From Cavia porcellus (lineage: Eukaryota > Chordata > Mammalia > Rodentia > Caviidae), in NCBI RefSeq assembly GCF_034190915.1, contig NW_026947506.1, forward strand, positions 31,289,748 through 31,353,747: a stretch of DNA of 64,000 bases, given 5' to 3'. Positions 37,125 through 50,167 of this stretch are shown here, in pieces; within the stretch, counting starts at the first letter, position 1, and every line of letters begins with the position of its first letter. Under the pieces are notes generated by a model. That model worked only from the letters and a program-made list of their open reading frames with translations, made no database searches and was not told the origin of the DNA. The translations under genes and the position numbers were made by a program.

Positions 37125-38009
37125 TAATAACCGAGAAGGAATTTAAAAACAGGTAAATTGGAGCTCATTAAAATCAAGCACTTTTGTTAAGTTAAAGAGC
37201 GAAAAACTGCTAGAGACTGGGAGATACATATATCTAACAAAAGGCTGTATCCAGAATGCATAAAGAAGTCTTACAAATTGCCAGGAAAAAGAGGAAAGAA
37301 AAATGGCCGATGGAATTCTCCAAGGAAGCTCCCCAGACAACTACCAAATAACTACAGAGAGGGTTTGACCTCACCAACACTCTGGGGCGTGAACACTGTG
37401 GGATGCTCCCACAGGCTACCCCCACTTAGCTGTGTAAGAAACAGAATGGCCCTGAGAGTGTGAGCAGGACTCTGAAGCAAGGGGGGTTTCACTCATCACC
37501 ACAGGCTGCGAACTGTCATGAACACCTAGAAAATGACATGGAGGACCAGGATGAGCAGGTAACTCAGCCCGCAAGGGGCACCCACACTCCTGGGCACCAG
37601 GCAGAAATCCATGTGTACATAGCCACATAAGACAGAGAGTTCACTGCAGCAACAGTCATGACTACAAGGAAGCAACCAAGTGCAAACATCAATGAAGAGA
37701 AGCAAAAGGTGCCACATGGCACACTCACACAGTGAATATGAAATAACTGAGTGAAAGAAACCAAACACAAGATGACACGATACAAGATTTTATTTATAGA
37801 AAGTGTAAATGCCAGTAAAACTCATGGCAGTGTTGGCCCTAGGGGAAGAGGGAGCCACAAGGTGCTGGCAACGTGCATTTCTTGGTCCTGCAGGGACCAC
37901 AAGTATGCTGACCTCATCGCAGGTCAGGTGGTCTCTGGGAAGTGTACTTTTGCTCTGACTGTCAGACTCCAAAAGAAACTGAAGAGATAGAAAATATTTA
38001 GTTAGTTTG

Positions 38010-38178
38010 TAGGACAGGAATTGAACTGAGGAGTGCTCTACCAATTTGTTACATCCTTGGCCCTTTTTCAATTTTATTTTCTAAGAGGGTCACACCAAAA
38101 TGCCGGAGCTGGCTTCAAACTTGCAATCCTCCTGTCTCACGCTCCTGACTAGCTGGGATTACAGGTATATGTGATTCG
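38010..38178 (-). mobile_element. B1-dID dimeric SINE (minus)
   Basis: 38010-38060 is the ID half in reverse (aggaattgaactgaggagtg, gctctaccaatttgttacatc). 38085-38178 is the B1 half in reverse (gctggcttcaaacttgcaat, gctgggattacaggtatatg). The order matches a reversed B1-ID dimer. Confidence 0.75.
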
Positions 38179-38362
38179 ACTCAAAAACGCACAAAGGAAC
38201 TTTTTATGAAAGGTATCTATGGTTTTAAAAGCACACCAGCTGCACAGTCACATTTCCAAACAGCTTGTGAGAAACACCTTCAGTCAAAGGTCAAGTTTCT
38301 GTTCAACTACCCATCTTAGACCTGCAGCGCCAGAAGCCCGAAAGGACCCTGGGTTGGTCAAA

Positions 38363-38726
38363 AGGTGCTGTCTCACTTTCTCTTTGCCAAGACACAATAC
38401 CTGACACCTGCTAATTAGGGAGAAAAGATTTATGTTGGTTCATAGTTACAATCTGTGGTCAGCTGGCTCCAAGGCAGAAGTGACATAACAGAGGGGTGTG
38501 GCAGACAAAAAGCTATTGAAGTCATGCAGCCAGAAAGCAGAGAGAAAAACGAGGAGCCAGAGAGGGAGACATGCATTTCCGGGTCATGCTTCCAATGACC
38601 ACCTCTTCCTACCAGACCCCACCTCTAAAAGTGTGAGAATAGTGCCCTGACGTTTCACTCACCTTCCAAAGCCTCACCTATGAGTGCACAAGGCCTTTGC
38701 AGACATTCTTAGTCTAAAGCATAACA
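38363..38726 (-). mobile_element. MaLR-like solo LTR (copy 3)
   Basis: This is the reverse complement of the 30979-type LTR: ctcactttctctttgcc...acctgacacctgc, gagaaaagatttatgttgg, agctggctccaaggcagaag, ccccacctctaaaagtgtg and the final ctaaagcataaca. It lies 0.5 kb from copy 4 in the same orientation. Confidence 0.68.
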
Positions 38727-39252
38727 TCCCACCTCTGGTCCCCAAAAGACTCACGTGCATTATTTTATGTAAAATGTATTTAATTTATCTCCAAGCGTTG
38801 CCAAAGTCTTAGTCCCAGAATTGCTGAGAAGTCCAAATCCAAAGTCTCCTCTAGCAAACTCTTAGCTGTAAGTCTCTGTAAAACTCAAAAAGTAAGTTAA
38901 CTACTGCCAATGTACAAAGGCACTGGATAAACAAGGGGACAGAAAGGAATCAGACCAACAAAACCAAAACCAGAAGAGAAAATGATAAATCCTATAGTTT
39001 TATGGCCAGCACCCATGCCAAAAATGTGAACTCCCAAGGTGCTTGGGTAGCCCTGCCCCTACATTACCAGTTGCAGCCCTCATGGCTTCTCTCTTGAGCT
39101 GGTTTTGCTCACTGTCTGCATGCAGCTTTCCTCAGCAAAAAATCCACATTTTGGGCATATCCAACTTCTGGGGTCTCCACTGCACTTTTTGCTTCACTCC
39201 TCACAGATTCATGCACTGTCCCTTCAAAGGTACATTACCTGACCTCCTAGGC

Positions 39253-39677
39253 TATCTTTGTTACTATTCTCTCACTGCTGAGGCAGAATGCCTGACACTC
39301 AAAGTTAAAGGGAGAAAGGTTTATTTAGCTCACAGTTTGTGGGAGTTTCAGTCCAAAATTAGCTGATCCCAAGGAAGGATGGCTTGGCAGAGGAGCAATG
39401 CAGAAGAGAATTAGACTATGGCAAGCAGAAGACAGCAAAAGAAAGCAAGAAAGGGAGAAGACAAGTCTCTTTCTGTCCTTTATATTGTGTGCAGGCTACC
39501 AGGATTAGGGTGGTGCCAAACGGATCAGTGAAATGATTTAGGAATCACCCACCCTTGAATCCCAGCACTGTACCATGAATCAATCATGTATCAATCATTA
39601 GATCCAGCACCTCTGAAAAATCCCCACCTGTGACTGCATGAAGCTTTAGGGGGGACTTCTAGACACAAGTCATAACA
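39253..39677 (-). mobile_element. MaLR-like solo LTR (copy 4)
   Basis: This is the best-preserved minus copy: tatctttgttactattctct, tgctgaggcagaatgcctga, ggagaaaggtttatttagct, taccaggattagggtggtgc, gatcagtgaaatgatttagg and gacacaagtcataaca. It aligns end to end with the plus copy at 30979-31384. Confidence 0.75.
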
Positions 39678-40032
39678 CAAATTTTCTTCTAAAATCTGGG
39701 TGGAAGCCTCCTTGACCCTACATTTCTTGTATTCTACATTCATGTAAAGCCAGAAGCACAAGGATAATGCCAAGGTTTGCCACCAGCTCCCTTGGATACT
39801 GCTGCACAGAGGACTCTAAGTGTCTGGATGATCTAGTACTATAACAATCACAGAGAACAAATCCCCTAGGTGGCCATTCTACAGCAGACTGCACCTCTTA
39901 GCCTGTGAAGGGGAGGGTCTTACCTATTCTCAGGATACTTTCAATACATCTTTCCTAATGCCCTGTGCTTGATTTCTTCTGAATGCTAACCTTCCTTATC
40001 AGCCAAGGTCTCCTCTGCTCCAACTTTACAGG

Positions 40033-40194
40033 TTTTTTTTTTTTTTTTTTTTTTTTAAAGACAGGATCTTGAGATGTAATCCAGATTGGCCTTGAGCTCA
40101 CTACTTAGCCCAGGTTCATCTCAAACTCACAGCAAAACTTCTGCCTCAGTTCACTGAGTGCTGGGATTATAAGTGTAGGCTACCATGCCCAGCC
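40033..40194 (-). mobile_element. B1 SINE with internal duplication (minus)
   Basis: A T24 run (the reversed poly-A tail) is followed by aaagacaggatcttgagatg, attggccttgagctcactac, a second arm (aggttcatctcaaactcaca), gagtgctgggattataag and ccatgcccagcc. The motif ttacag precedes the T-run and follows the element, giving a plausible target-site duplication. Confidence 0.9.
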
Positions 40195-43100
40195 TTACAG
40201 ATCCTCCCTTTCTGGCAGAACTAAAATCTTTCAAATGGTATTTTTGTTCCTTTTACTCAATGTACACCTTTCCAAAAGCAGCAAGTAGTATCCATGTTAC
40301 ACCCTGAACACTGGGCTAGCTTGAAGCTTCTCTGCTAGATTATTCCCTCATCTTAGTCTCCTGTAAAGCCTCAGAATATGAGCAAAATGTAGACAAATTT
40401 TCTGATACAGCATAACACATACAGCCTAAAACCCAACAACCAATAGAATCCCTGTTCCCAACTAAACCTTTCAAGACTGGTCTTTACCATTTCATTTCTA
40501 TCAGCACTCCAGATCCAACCAAAACTTCTATCAAGTTCAGTTTATAGTATTCTAGGACTTTTCTAAATCTTTCCAAATTCCTCCCCTGAGTTAGTTCCAA
40601 AGGCTTCTAAAATGCATAGTCTGATATAGTCACAGCAGTGTCCCTTCTCCAGGCTTTTAGAGACATCCTTGATCTAAACCATCCCCACTCAGGAGAACAG
40701 AGAGGAGGCAGGAGGCAGCATGTGGCCCAGGCCAAGGGTGGTAAGATGGGGAGTCAAGGGGATTCTAGGCAGGGAGTGATGAGTAGAGAGTATGTATCAT
40801 CTCAGAAGAATAATAGGGGAGCTGGGATTACAGTGAAATAAGGGAGGAGAGGAGGAAAATTCAAGCAGGAGAAAGTAAAAAATTCATGCAGAAACAAGTT
40901 CACCCACCAGGCCAGCTGCAATGCTGGGGCAAAGGTTTCTAGGGCTTGATACATTCTGCCTGAGAACTAAGAACACTTGCTCTTTTTAGGTATGAAAACT
41001 TCTGGGATGAGGCCTTGGGATTCTCCAAGGAACACTTAAGGAGCAAATGCAACACAGGCAGCTGGCCCAAACTGCTTGCTGAAGATGGCCCTGAGCAAAC
41101 TCAGTCCTGCTTTTGCAGGGTGCCTATTAGGAGTGGGCCCAAGGAGAGACAATGCTCATCCACACACCTACTCAATAGAAGTTATGCAGGAAGCACAGGA
41201 GACCGGCCCATGATGACACAGGGTATATATACAGGGGTACAGATATCTCTGGTGACACAAGCATTCAGAATCAGCAAAGCTCATTAAATGCAGTTAATTG
41301 GGTAAGTCCCATTCCATTGATGAGAACTAAATCAGAGGACCATTTTAGCAGAATGCAATTCTATTAATTTCTATATAGGAATCTGAACAAAGTGCTAAGA
41401 AAGTGTTACCAAATGTATTTCTTACTTTGCTTCCTTCATAAGTAGATAAGGCTAACTTAGAATTAACACACCACTTGCTTAGACCAATTAGAACCTATTA
41501 TGCCAGGTCTGGCCCAGTCCTGACGTGTGGTGCTTCTGGATGAATTGGATCTTCCAGGAAGGCAATCTGACCCTCTTAAAAGTGCTAAAAACCATCAATC
41601 TGTCTTTGATGAAAATGTTTCAGAAACAAAACAGATATTACCCAGTCTGGGGAAATTGAGAGCAATGAGAAATGTTAGCCTTTCCTTAAAAACTGATTTG
41701 TGGTAATAACCATCAATCACAATATTGAAAGGTCTTCTCAGGTTGGTGGGGACACTAGGACTCCTGGGCCACACTAAACATCTCTGTGTTCCCAGTCGTG
41801 CATTCATGATCATCAACCTTGCTAAATACTTGACAGTACCTGTTTCTCTTTATTTTTCATATCTGTAATTTCCTTAAGGCTCATTACAAAATGATCTTTA
41901 TTGGGTGAATAAACTAGGTTTATTATTTGCTGACCTCCACTTGCTGGGTGACCCCAGAGAAGAGGTGGTCAGTAGACTCCAGGAGCATGTCCATCTATCA
42001 GCTGGTTGTGGGGTCTCCTAGAATGCCTCCCACATAAGCTCTCCCCCAAGGGCTGCAGGAAGCTAATACAGCTACTCACTAAAGAGAAACAACATCTTCT
42101 CCAAGCCCTGTCCTATTTATCAGCTCTCTGCCCAGTCAAGCAATAGGGTACAGGGAGCAAGCACTTCCCCTCCTCCACTTCTTCCCCTGGCACAGCTGTC
42201 TGAGTCACTGCTCCTGCTTTGGTGACTTCGACTGTCCAACCCTCCCTGCTGCCCACATTTAGCTAGAGGGGCAGAGGATGAGCATGCTGCTCTGTGCTTC
42301 TCACCAGCAGGCCATGTTCTTGCAATTTCAACCTCCTGATAAAAAGCTCTACAACACCTATTGTGGGAAGGAGTGGGAATCAATTGAGATTTCCTGAAGC
42401 AATTTTACTTAGACTTCACACTGCTCTATTACAAATTCCATTTCATTTATGTTAGCTGCATAATGCTGGCCCAGCACCCACCTGAGCTAGCAGGATGCCT
42501 CCCAGTGGCAACTCCTCACACCTGCGGCTGACAAGGGTGTCACGTGAGCTAGCATTCCTGGGGTGATGGAATAGCCAGGGAGGGGCTGGGGCCATCTGAC
42601 AGAATGCCCAGTTGCCTATAGCTGCCTCTCCTTCAGGTCGTCACACACAGTCCAGTATATCCTTACACAAAGACTGTAGGACTAGGACAGGGCTACAGGT
42701 CCAGCAAGACAGGATACAGGAAAATGGGCTGGGGGATGCTGTTCAGGTTGCTAAATGGAGTCAAAGGCTGGGTTCATGGTCCAGCTTTACCAGCTGCAGG
42801 GATCAGAGTGGGTCTCTTCCCTCCTAAACCTCGATTTTCCTATTGTCAAAACAGAGATAGAGCTGGATGGATCCACTTCAGAGGAGCAACAGTCCAGGCA
42901 GCTCAAAGGTGAGTGCGCTCCCCATGGCAGGCTATGTGCCCTGTCATCTCAGTGTACACGCATCCCCCTTCTTGCCTTGCCCCTATCTTCCACCCACTGG
43001 TGACCAAGCCCCAGTTCTCCGTAATAGCCCAACAGGTAAGTACGGGTTCAGCTGAAAATCAACAAAACAATCGGTCAAGATGGCTTCAGAGCTACCTCTT

Positions 43101-43308
43101 GGGGCATTATGTTCCTTCCCCTGTCAGACGAGGAGCTGGGTGTTCAGGTCATCAGGGTCAGTGACAAGGACAAGGTTTACAGAAGATGGTCATGTGAGTT
43201 CATCACAGCACACTGAGAGCCAAGATGGACACTAGGCCAGGAAAGTGCTCTATAATAAATCAGAGCCACTCCAATTCTAGGCCCAAATACCTACTGACTA
43301 CGCACAGT

Positions 43309-43606
43309 AGATTAGTCACTTTCCTAGTCACCAGGACAAGACAACCAACACTCACAACTTAAGGGAAAGGTTTATTTGGCTCACAATTTCAGCAGGTTCA
43401 GTTTATGACTGGCTGGCTCCAAGGCAGAAACACTGTGGTGGAAGGGCTGCCGGAGGAGAGCTCCTCACTGATGGTGGTCAGAAAGCAGAAAGGAGAGAGA
43501 ACAGAGGAGACAAGGGTGAGAATACACCCTCCTGGATCACATCTCCACTGATCCACTTCCAAATATGAGACTCTGAGAGAATATTTTAGATCTAAACCTT
43601 AACAAA
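43309..43606 (-). mobile_element. MaLR-like solo LTR (copy 5, truncated)
   Basis: Reads agattagtcactttcctagt, gggaaaggtttatttggctc, gactggctggctccaaggca, gaaagcagaaaggagagag and ttagatctaaaccttaaca. It is shorter than the other copies, with part of the middle missing. Confidence 0.62.
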
Positions 43607-44283
43607 CAGCAAAAAGACCATGGGGCAGCAATGTCCCCAAAAGTTTTCAACATTAAAGCCACATAAACACCAGGTTTCAGAGGAAACATGGCACTACCCA
43701 AATAGCTCTGACTGACTGTAACAGTCTCTCCTCCACTCAGAAGGCTTGTTTCTGCCACCCCAGGGAGCTACCAGGGCAGCAGCTGGCTTTGCTACATTTT
43801 CCTTCAGAGCTTTGCCTGCTAAATAGGGCCACAGATTAGCACAATGACCCAACCACTGGGAAGTGTTTTCAGTGAAGTTGAAAGAAAGCTGGTGCTGCTT
43901 CAGGTCACAGATGAGAAGTCGAAAAGTTCAACCTGACCTTCAGTTCACACCCAGGGCTATGCACCCCTGGCCAGGGCTAAGCTGGCTCTGCAGGAAGAGT
44001 CAAGGAAAGACACTGCCCAGCTCTCCAGGAGCTTGGTCTGATGAGAGAGCTAGACATAAGCATTCAAAACAAGAACAGAGATAATTCAGGAGAGAGTTTT
44101 AGACCCAGAGAGGAAGAGAACTATCCTAGGCAAGGTGATAGCACATGCAGACTAGGGTGTGTGGAGTCACCTGCTCAGGGGACAAGGACCATGTCAGCTG
44201 AGATCAGTTGCCATTTTCCACCAATCCCTCTTTCCACCCAGATCCCTGGTCCTCTGCAAGAGCAGCTGCACAGAACTCTCTTC

Positions 44284-44402
44284 TTGGAGACAGGGACTCA
44301 CTATGTTGCCTGAGCTAGCCTCAATGGCTTTGCACTCTCAGGCTCTAGGATGTTGCCATCAAGCCTCCCAGGTAGCTGGGACTACAATGTGCCCTACCAC
44401 AT
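44284..44402 (-). mobile_element. B1-like SINE, degraded (minus)
   Basis: Reads cttggagacagggactcact, atgttgcctgagctagcctc, cccaggtagctgggactaca and atgtgccctaccacatg. This is a reversed, diverged 7SL-type SINE. Confidence 0.65.
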
Positions 44403-46094
44403 GCAGTGTGCATAGGCCTCTGGCTTGCTCAGAGCTCATCTAGGTCTCAGGGCTCATCTGCTGGTCTTACCATGGATGACATCAGCTGGCCCAGGCCCAT
44501 TCACCCTTCCACCAGACTTTCTTGCCCCCATGAGTCCTAGTACAGAGGAAGGACACAGGATGAGCTCCGCTTTCCAGCTGGCCACTACCACCTCTTGGTC
44601 TTGATCTCAGTCTGCGATCATCAGCCAAAGATGGACCTCTCAGGGGAAGTGACAGGTCACAGCTATATTCTTCCTTTCCAAGATGATACCCAGCAAGAAA
44701 AAGTTAACAAATCAGTGTTTTGTGTGAGAAATGCATCCTTACTTGGTGACTCCTGGGTTTCTCTGGCTGAGACCCCTACCTAGACCATGCACCACAGCTC
44801 TAAGTGCAGCTGACACATGATGGGACGGGGGGGCCCATGGTGCTGGACTCTCCAACCCCTATCTCTTCCTATCGCTCTTCAGAGCCCAGCTTCCTGCTAT
44901 GGACCAAGACTCTGAGCCTCGGTAACTGCTCAGATTGGGAGACAGAACAGATCGTGCATGTCCTACAGAGCAGGGTGCCTTCACAAATCACATGTGCTTG
45001 CTTTTCTGATGCCAGCCTGCTACAGAGCACCAGAGAGGCACCATCGCCACACTCAGTGACTCCTACTCCTAGGCAGTCTTAGGTCCTACTCAGGGAAATG
45101 TCACAAATGTCACAAGTCTTGTGCAGTCTCAGGAGCTGGAGGTGTTCATGAGGAAACCCTCCTCCCGGCTTCAGATCATCTATGGAGCTACAATGAAGGC
45201 TGGTTGCAAGGGACGAGAGCTGCCATTTCACCTTCATCACAGAGCATCCCCAACTCCAGCAAGCCAGCTTGAAAGCAACCCTCATTTCTAGGGGTCATCA
45301 AGGCTGAGGGCCTGCTATGAGGCTGCCCACGGGACCATCTTCATGGGTACAGAAGCTGCTCTGACCCAAGTGCACTGGGACTTTATTTGAAGAATAGTCT
45401 ACCACAGAGAAGTGCAAGAAAGAGAAAGAAATGTGTGCTTCCACTGATGAGAAAAGCAGGGTCTCTGCTAACAGGTCACTAGTTGGTGACCACAGCAGAA
45501 GGGGCTGACACTGAGACGAGTGCTCTTCCACCTGGTCTTTCTGCAAACTAGATTGGAAGCCTCCAAGAGGTGGCTTCTCCCTTGCATGCCCCCAGAGCCC
45601 TCCTATCCTTCTAGGAAGGCAGCAGAAAATCTGGGAAGGCCCATTCTCCACCTGTGACACCACACACCATCATGGGCAAGACAGCTTGTGCACTTTGGGA
45701 TATAATGTTTCCAGGACCTCAGAAGAGATCAGACAAAACATTCCTTGTGGCTTTTTCCTACTACCAAATAAAAAAGCTGTGCTGAAAATCCACATTCAGA
45801 GACCTCCTTCAGGTAGCACGAAGGGCCTGAAAACTGTAACAACAGATCACCATCCATTCAAAATGCAGCAATCAGAGGATACAGCACTGAGACTTGGTTA
45901 TGGGCTGGATCTCTCCATAAAACAAAGAATGCACCACTCAGGTAACTACTGTGCAACTTCATCTTTGCAGACAATTATTTTGCTTTAGTCTGTGATTGCC
46001 TTTACCTTCCCTACTTTTAGATTTTTCCTCCTTTTGCGGGAGGGGCTGGGCTCTGGAGATAGAAATCCAGCCTGCAAGCCTGCTAGCACACATC

Positions 46095-46230
46095 CTTGGG
46101 CAAACTTTCCAGTCCCAAGGAATTCCACCTCTTTCTCTGTAAAGTGGTGCTGCCCAAGATGACACTAGAGTGAATATGGAGAGTCTGCTAGATTCCTGGC
46201 ATAGCATGTGCTCCTAGGGTTACTGATACC
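46095..46230 (+). mobile_element. MIR-like fragment
   Basis: Reads ccttgggcaaactttccagt, acctctttctctgtaaagtg and gtg...gactagag-like spacing, resembling the MIR 3' half. Weak. Confidence 0.35.
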
Positions 46231-46849
46231 ACCACCACGGTGACGTAGCTGCAAAGGAATGAAGTGATCCTTCCTGACTAGCCTGCAGGAAGCAGTCATG
46301 ATGGAAGCCACAGACAAAATCAGGCCACCATCAGGACACCATTGTGTCATCCAAGATACCCCAATGCTGTGCTCATGGGCCCAAAAATGTGGCTGGCTGT
46401 GCCAGCTGCCAGATAACAGTGAGAAGCCCTTACATGACAACATACAAACTGGTGCCACTTAATAAATGAGAGAAATAAGTGGTCCCTGGGTGGTATATCC
46501 TCCCTGAACACCTTCTATCAGAAGAGATGAAGGTAGGTGAGAAGGGTACTATGTGCAAGCACCACTGCAATGTGAAGATCCACACACAGCTCACACAGAG
46601 CACCCAGCCATCCCAAGTGGCAGACACTGCTATTCTCTTTTCACAGGAGGAGATGACTGAAGGGCAGGAGGGCAGGGATCCCCTGTGCATCAGCAAAGAG
46701 CTCAATGCAGACACAGCTGGACAGGTCTTGCACTGGCCACACCACTGACCTGGACCACAGGACACGGGTAGCATTAAGTTAGTCTCCACATACAGCCTCA
46801 AGAAGAGCATCACATGCAGCAATACAAAGCACCACTGCTTCCCAGAACT

Positions 46850-47335
46850 TCGTTAAAAACCAAATGCCAAGACACAAGCGGGAAAATGACACGGTACAGA
46901 TATATAAATATCCCTTACAAATCAATAAGAAAATCATTAACACCTTAACAGAAAACTGGCCAAAATAAACAGATAATCAACAGAAAAATGTAACCAACAA
47001 ACATGGGGAGAAAAGTCAATAAAACCCAGTCCTTGCCAACAAAGGCAAGAAGCAAAATGCCGCTGGATGTGAGGACTACAGATCACACCCAGCAGAGGAC
47101 ATGTCCATTGGCTCATTCCTTGAAGCGAAGTGAGGAGCACCAGCCAATCACCCTGAAACTGTCAGACCTTAAACCAACAACTTTCCCTTAAGAAATGACT
47201 CAGAATGACGCCCAGGAGGCAGCTCACACTGGCAGAAATAATGAAGAATCTGAAACAATCTACATTACCAGTAAAGAGTTCAATTTCAGTGCATCTCTGA
47301 GGGGAGTACCATGCAGTTGCTGAAGACTGTATCTC
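46850..47335 (+). mobile_element. L1 3'-region fragment
   Basis: Reads ttacaaatcaataagaaaat, gaaaactggccaaaataaac, aaaaatgtaaccaacaaac and acactggcagaaataatgaa, in the order of the L1 ORF2 end. It is heavily diverged and is cut on the right by an ID SINE. Confidence 0.65.
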
Positions 47336-47342
47336 CAAAAGA

Positions 47343-47454
47343 TTTTTTTTTTTTTTTTTTGGTCTTTTTCCTTTTTATTGGTACCGGGGATCAAACTCAC
47401 GACTGCCTGCTTACAAGGCAGGCACTTATGCCGCTGAGCTAAATCCCCAGCCCC
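47343..47454 (-). mobile_element. ID SINE (minus), near full length
   Basis: The reversed T18 tail is followed by ggtctttttcctttttattg, gtaccggggatcaaactcac (the B-box side), tgcctgcttacaaggcaggc, and ttatgccgctgagctaaatc ending ccccagcccc. On its own strand it reads as a tRNA-like RNA starting ggggctggggatttagctc. This is the best-preserved ID in the window and serves as reference for the broken one at 51261. Confidence 0.93.
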
Positions 47455-48269
47455 TATCCAAAGGATATTTGACAAAGGATACTTCTCATAATAATATGTT
47501 TCATGACAAACATGGGATGCAAACTGGTCTTCTCTACCCTGCACATGGGCCACGAGAAAGTAGTGGTAAGGAGAAGAGGAGGAGAGGGAAACAAAACATG
47601 TCTGTGACACTAGCCATGGGTGAGGAGGTCAAGGTCTTTTCCAATGTTTTTTCTATACTTTTTAGCAGTTTTAACTTCCAAACAGACTATGTTATGATTA
47701 AGAGTGAGGTGCTGCATATCTTGAGTCTGTGAGGTCACAGCAGACAGACTGTGATCACAAGGCCCTGCCCCTGACTCTACAGAACCCTGGCTTCACAGCC
47801 AGGTCATGCACAAGCACTGTGGCTAATTCCAGCAGAGCTTAGAGAGCATACAGGGGACCCAATTCCACAGGTAAGCCAACAACAGGTACACATGGAGAAA
47901 ACAAGGAATACTAGAGCTCAGAAGAGCCAGGGGACACAGGGACAGGAATTGAGGACACCAAGACTATACAAGGCAAAAGATCCAGGTGATCCTACACAGG
48001 CCCAGGATATGGAAACCACACACCTCGGATATGTTGAGAAAATGCCCTTGGGGGTCATGCCCCTGTGTGGTACACAGCACTGACCATCTATTTGCCTGGA
48101 AACACACCTCCTGCTAAGACCCTAATTTCCAACAGTAAGCATCCAGTCTGGTAGGCACTTCTCATATACAGTTGCCTGTGTATCAGCAAAACTATTCCCC
48201 ACAGGAGCTCAGCAGACTCTGGAGGCTCCCCACAGCTCCCAGCAGAGTCAATCAAAGGCCTGAAACTCC

Positions 48270-48290
48270 TGCTGCCCTCTAGGCAGCAGC
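48270..48290 (-). promoter_or_regulatory. CTCF-like motif (weak)
   Basis: On the minus strand the sequence reads gctgctgcctagagggcagc, resembling the core CTCF word with AGAGGGCAGC. Confidence 0.35.
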
Positions 48291-50007
48291 TAGGGACCCA
48301 AAATAAAGACAAGAAGGAAAGCTGCCCCAGAGAAGCTGGCCCAGAGGGCAGAGATTTGGGATTAAGATACCATGCCCCACCAGCTGTCTCCACAGATGTT
48401 CAGGTGGATCCACTTCCTTTGGAGGCATAGGGGATCACACAATGTCAGAAGAAGCCTGGCATGCCTAGAAACTTGGGAGCTATGTCGTTTGATGGGGACA
48501 GCCTATAGAAGGTGGTCACCTGGATCCAGCCCACACACATTTAACTGTTGCTCCTCCTCCCACATGCCCAGGCCTGGACTAGAAGCCCTCCTCCCTTGCA
48601 GCCAGCAGGTCCTGCATGATCACAACCTCTAGGGCTTCTAAACTGGAACCAGGCTCCATCCACAGCCAACAGTGTACATCTAGAGCCTTTGCCAGGCAGA
48701 AATAACACCTGCTTATTTTTCTCTTTGCAATAGACAATGTTTTGGTATGGTTTTAGACTGACAAAAGACTAGGAAGACAGTAGACTCCCCATCTGTCTAT
48801 ATCCAGCTTCCAGGCTACCATCTTACTCAGGGTGACCCACACATTATGATAATGAGCCAAAGTGGAGCTATGCAGACTCCCTCTTTCCATTCCATGTAGC
48901 CCCACACCTGGATCTGTCCACAACATTACCTTAAATCCTGTTTCATGCCTTGGGCTTTTTTTAGCTGTGGCAACTTCTTGTCCTCTCCTGGGTTCCTGAT
49001 GCCCTTGACAAAGGTAAGGACCAGTCAGGCCCTCTCACAGTAAGCCTGGGGTTGCAGATTCTAGAGAGGAGGCCATCATAGACAGTACGCATCACACACC
49101 CCCGGTCACGTGTTATCAGTGCAATTCAGGACTGACACTCACCCCAATCTCCTGCATAAGGTGTGTCAGGAGTCTCTCCCTGTAAAGCGTTTCCTGTTTT
49201 CCATCTGACAGCATTCTCCCAAGTCACAGGTAGCTCACACTGACGGAAGGTGGGGGTTGCTCCCCTGACCAAGATATCCACATGGCCTGTTCGGGACTGT
49301 AGCAGAAGAGGTTCACTGCTTCTCTTTAATTTTCTTACTCACTCACTCCCACCAGCACAGACGCATGGATCTGTGTCCTGAGTGTTGGAGATGTCCCAAC
49401 ACTGCTTTATCTCATTTCTTTAACGCTCCAGCATGGGCCACCAGGATTCTTTCAGTTGGCTGCTGTGTGCTTGAACAGGCCCTGATCCGTTTGGCTTTGT
49501 TTTCACTGAAGGGTGATTATTTTTTCTGGCACAACAAGAAGCTCCAGGTCACCGTGCTCACTTTCCACCCTAGACTCGGAGTCAGCCTTCTCCCAGAAGC
49601 CTGGTTCCTTTTACAAGAGAGGTAGGAGAGAGACCAAGACCCAGGTGATGGTGATGGTCCCTGCCACTGTGGGGTCCTTGCTTCTAGCCCCTGCAGCTGA
49701 CTGAGTGAGGAGATGTGCATGTGCATACTAACCTGTGTATAGACATGCACTTACAAGTATTTGTACGTGTATCCCCAATACCTGCAGGAAGAGAAATGTG
49801 AGCTCACAGGCGTCTCTAACTCTAATCCAGTATCACAGTTTTCCCACATTGCTGTGTTACTCCACTAAAGACAACCCTGGCTTCTGCCATCTACATTCAC
49901 GTACTTAACTTGTTCACTGCTTGTATTGATCTACAGCAATATCAGATTAGTCACCTGTGTTGCCGATGAAGTGACTTCATCAACCCAAGCACATGCAGTT
50001 CTTCCTA

Positions 50008-50030
50008 ACACTGGTCTCAGAGACCAGTGT
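50008..50030. repeat. Perfect inverted repeat, 11-bp arms
   Basis: acactggtctc and gagaccagtgt flank a single central a. The function is unknown. Confidence 0.85.
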
Positions 50031-50167
50031 CTCCCCAGGTAGAACATGCAAGGTGGCATTGCCCCAGCCCAGTCTCTATAAAACTGCCACCATTCCTTTG
50101 CCTGGGAACCTCTGCTAGGGAACAGTTTACCTACACATCATTCAACTTGTTTAAGAATAGAGTTAAG

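Larger units (their letters stand above)
33530..38000 (+). mobile_element. Decayed L1: endonuclease to 3' UTR, heavily interrupted
   Basis: 33640-34050 is L1 endonuclease-like (ttcaactaaaaaaccaaag, caatttgtatgtgcctaat, aatccacaatcacaatggg). 34150-34260 continues it. 35160-35640 matches ORF2 between EN and RT. 35880-36300 is RT-like (ttgattgaaattcaatatg, cagagcagtgctagagattc, agtagtagatgacacaac). 36800-37500 and 37580-37960 follow the ORF2 end and 3' UTR (gtgtacatagccacataag, gaaagaaaccaaacacaag). An LTR, two B1s and a (CA)n tract interrupt it. Stops are abundant. Confidence 0.8.
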
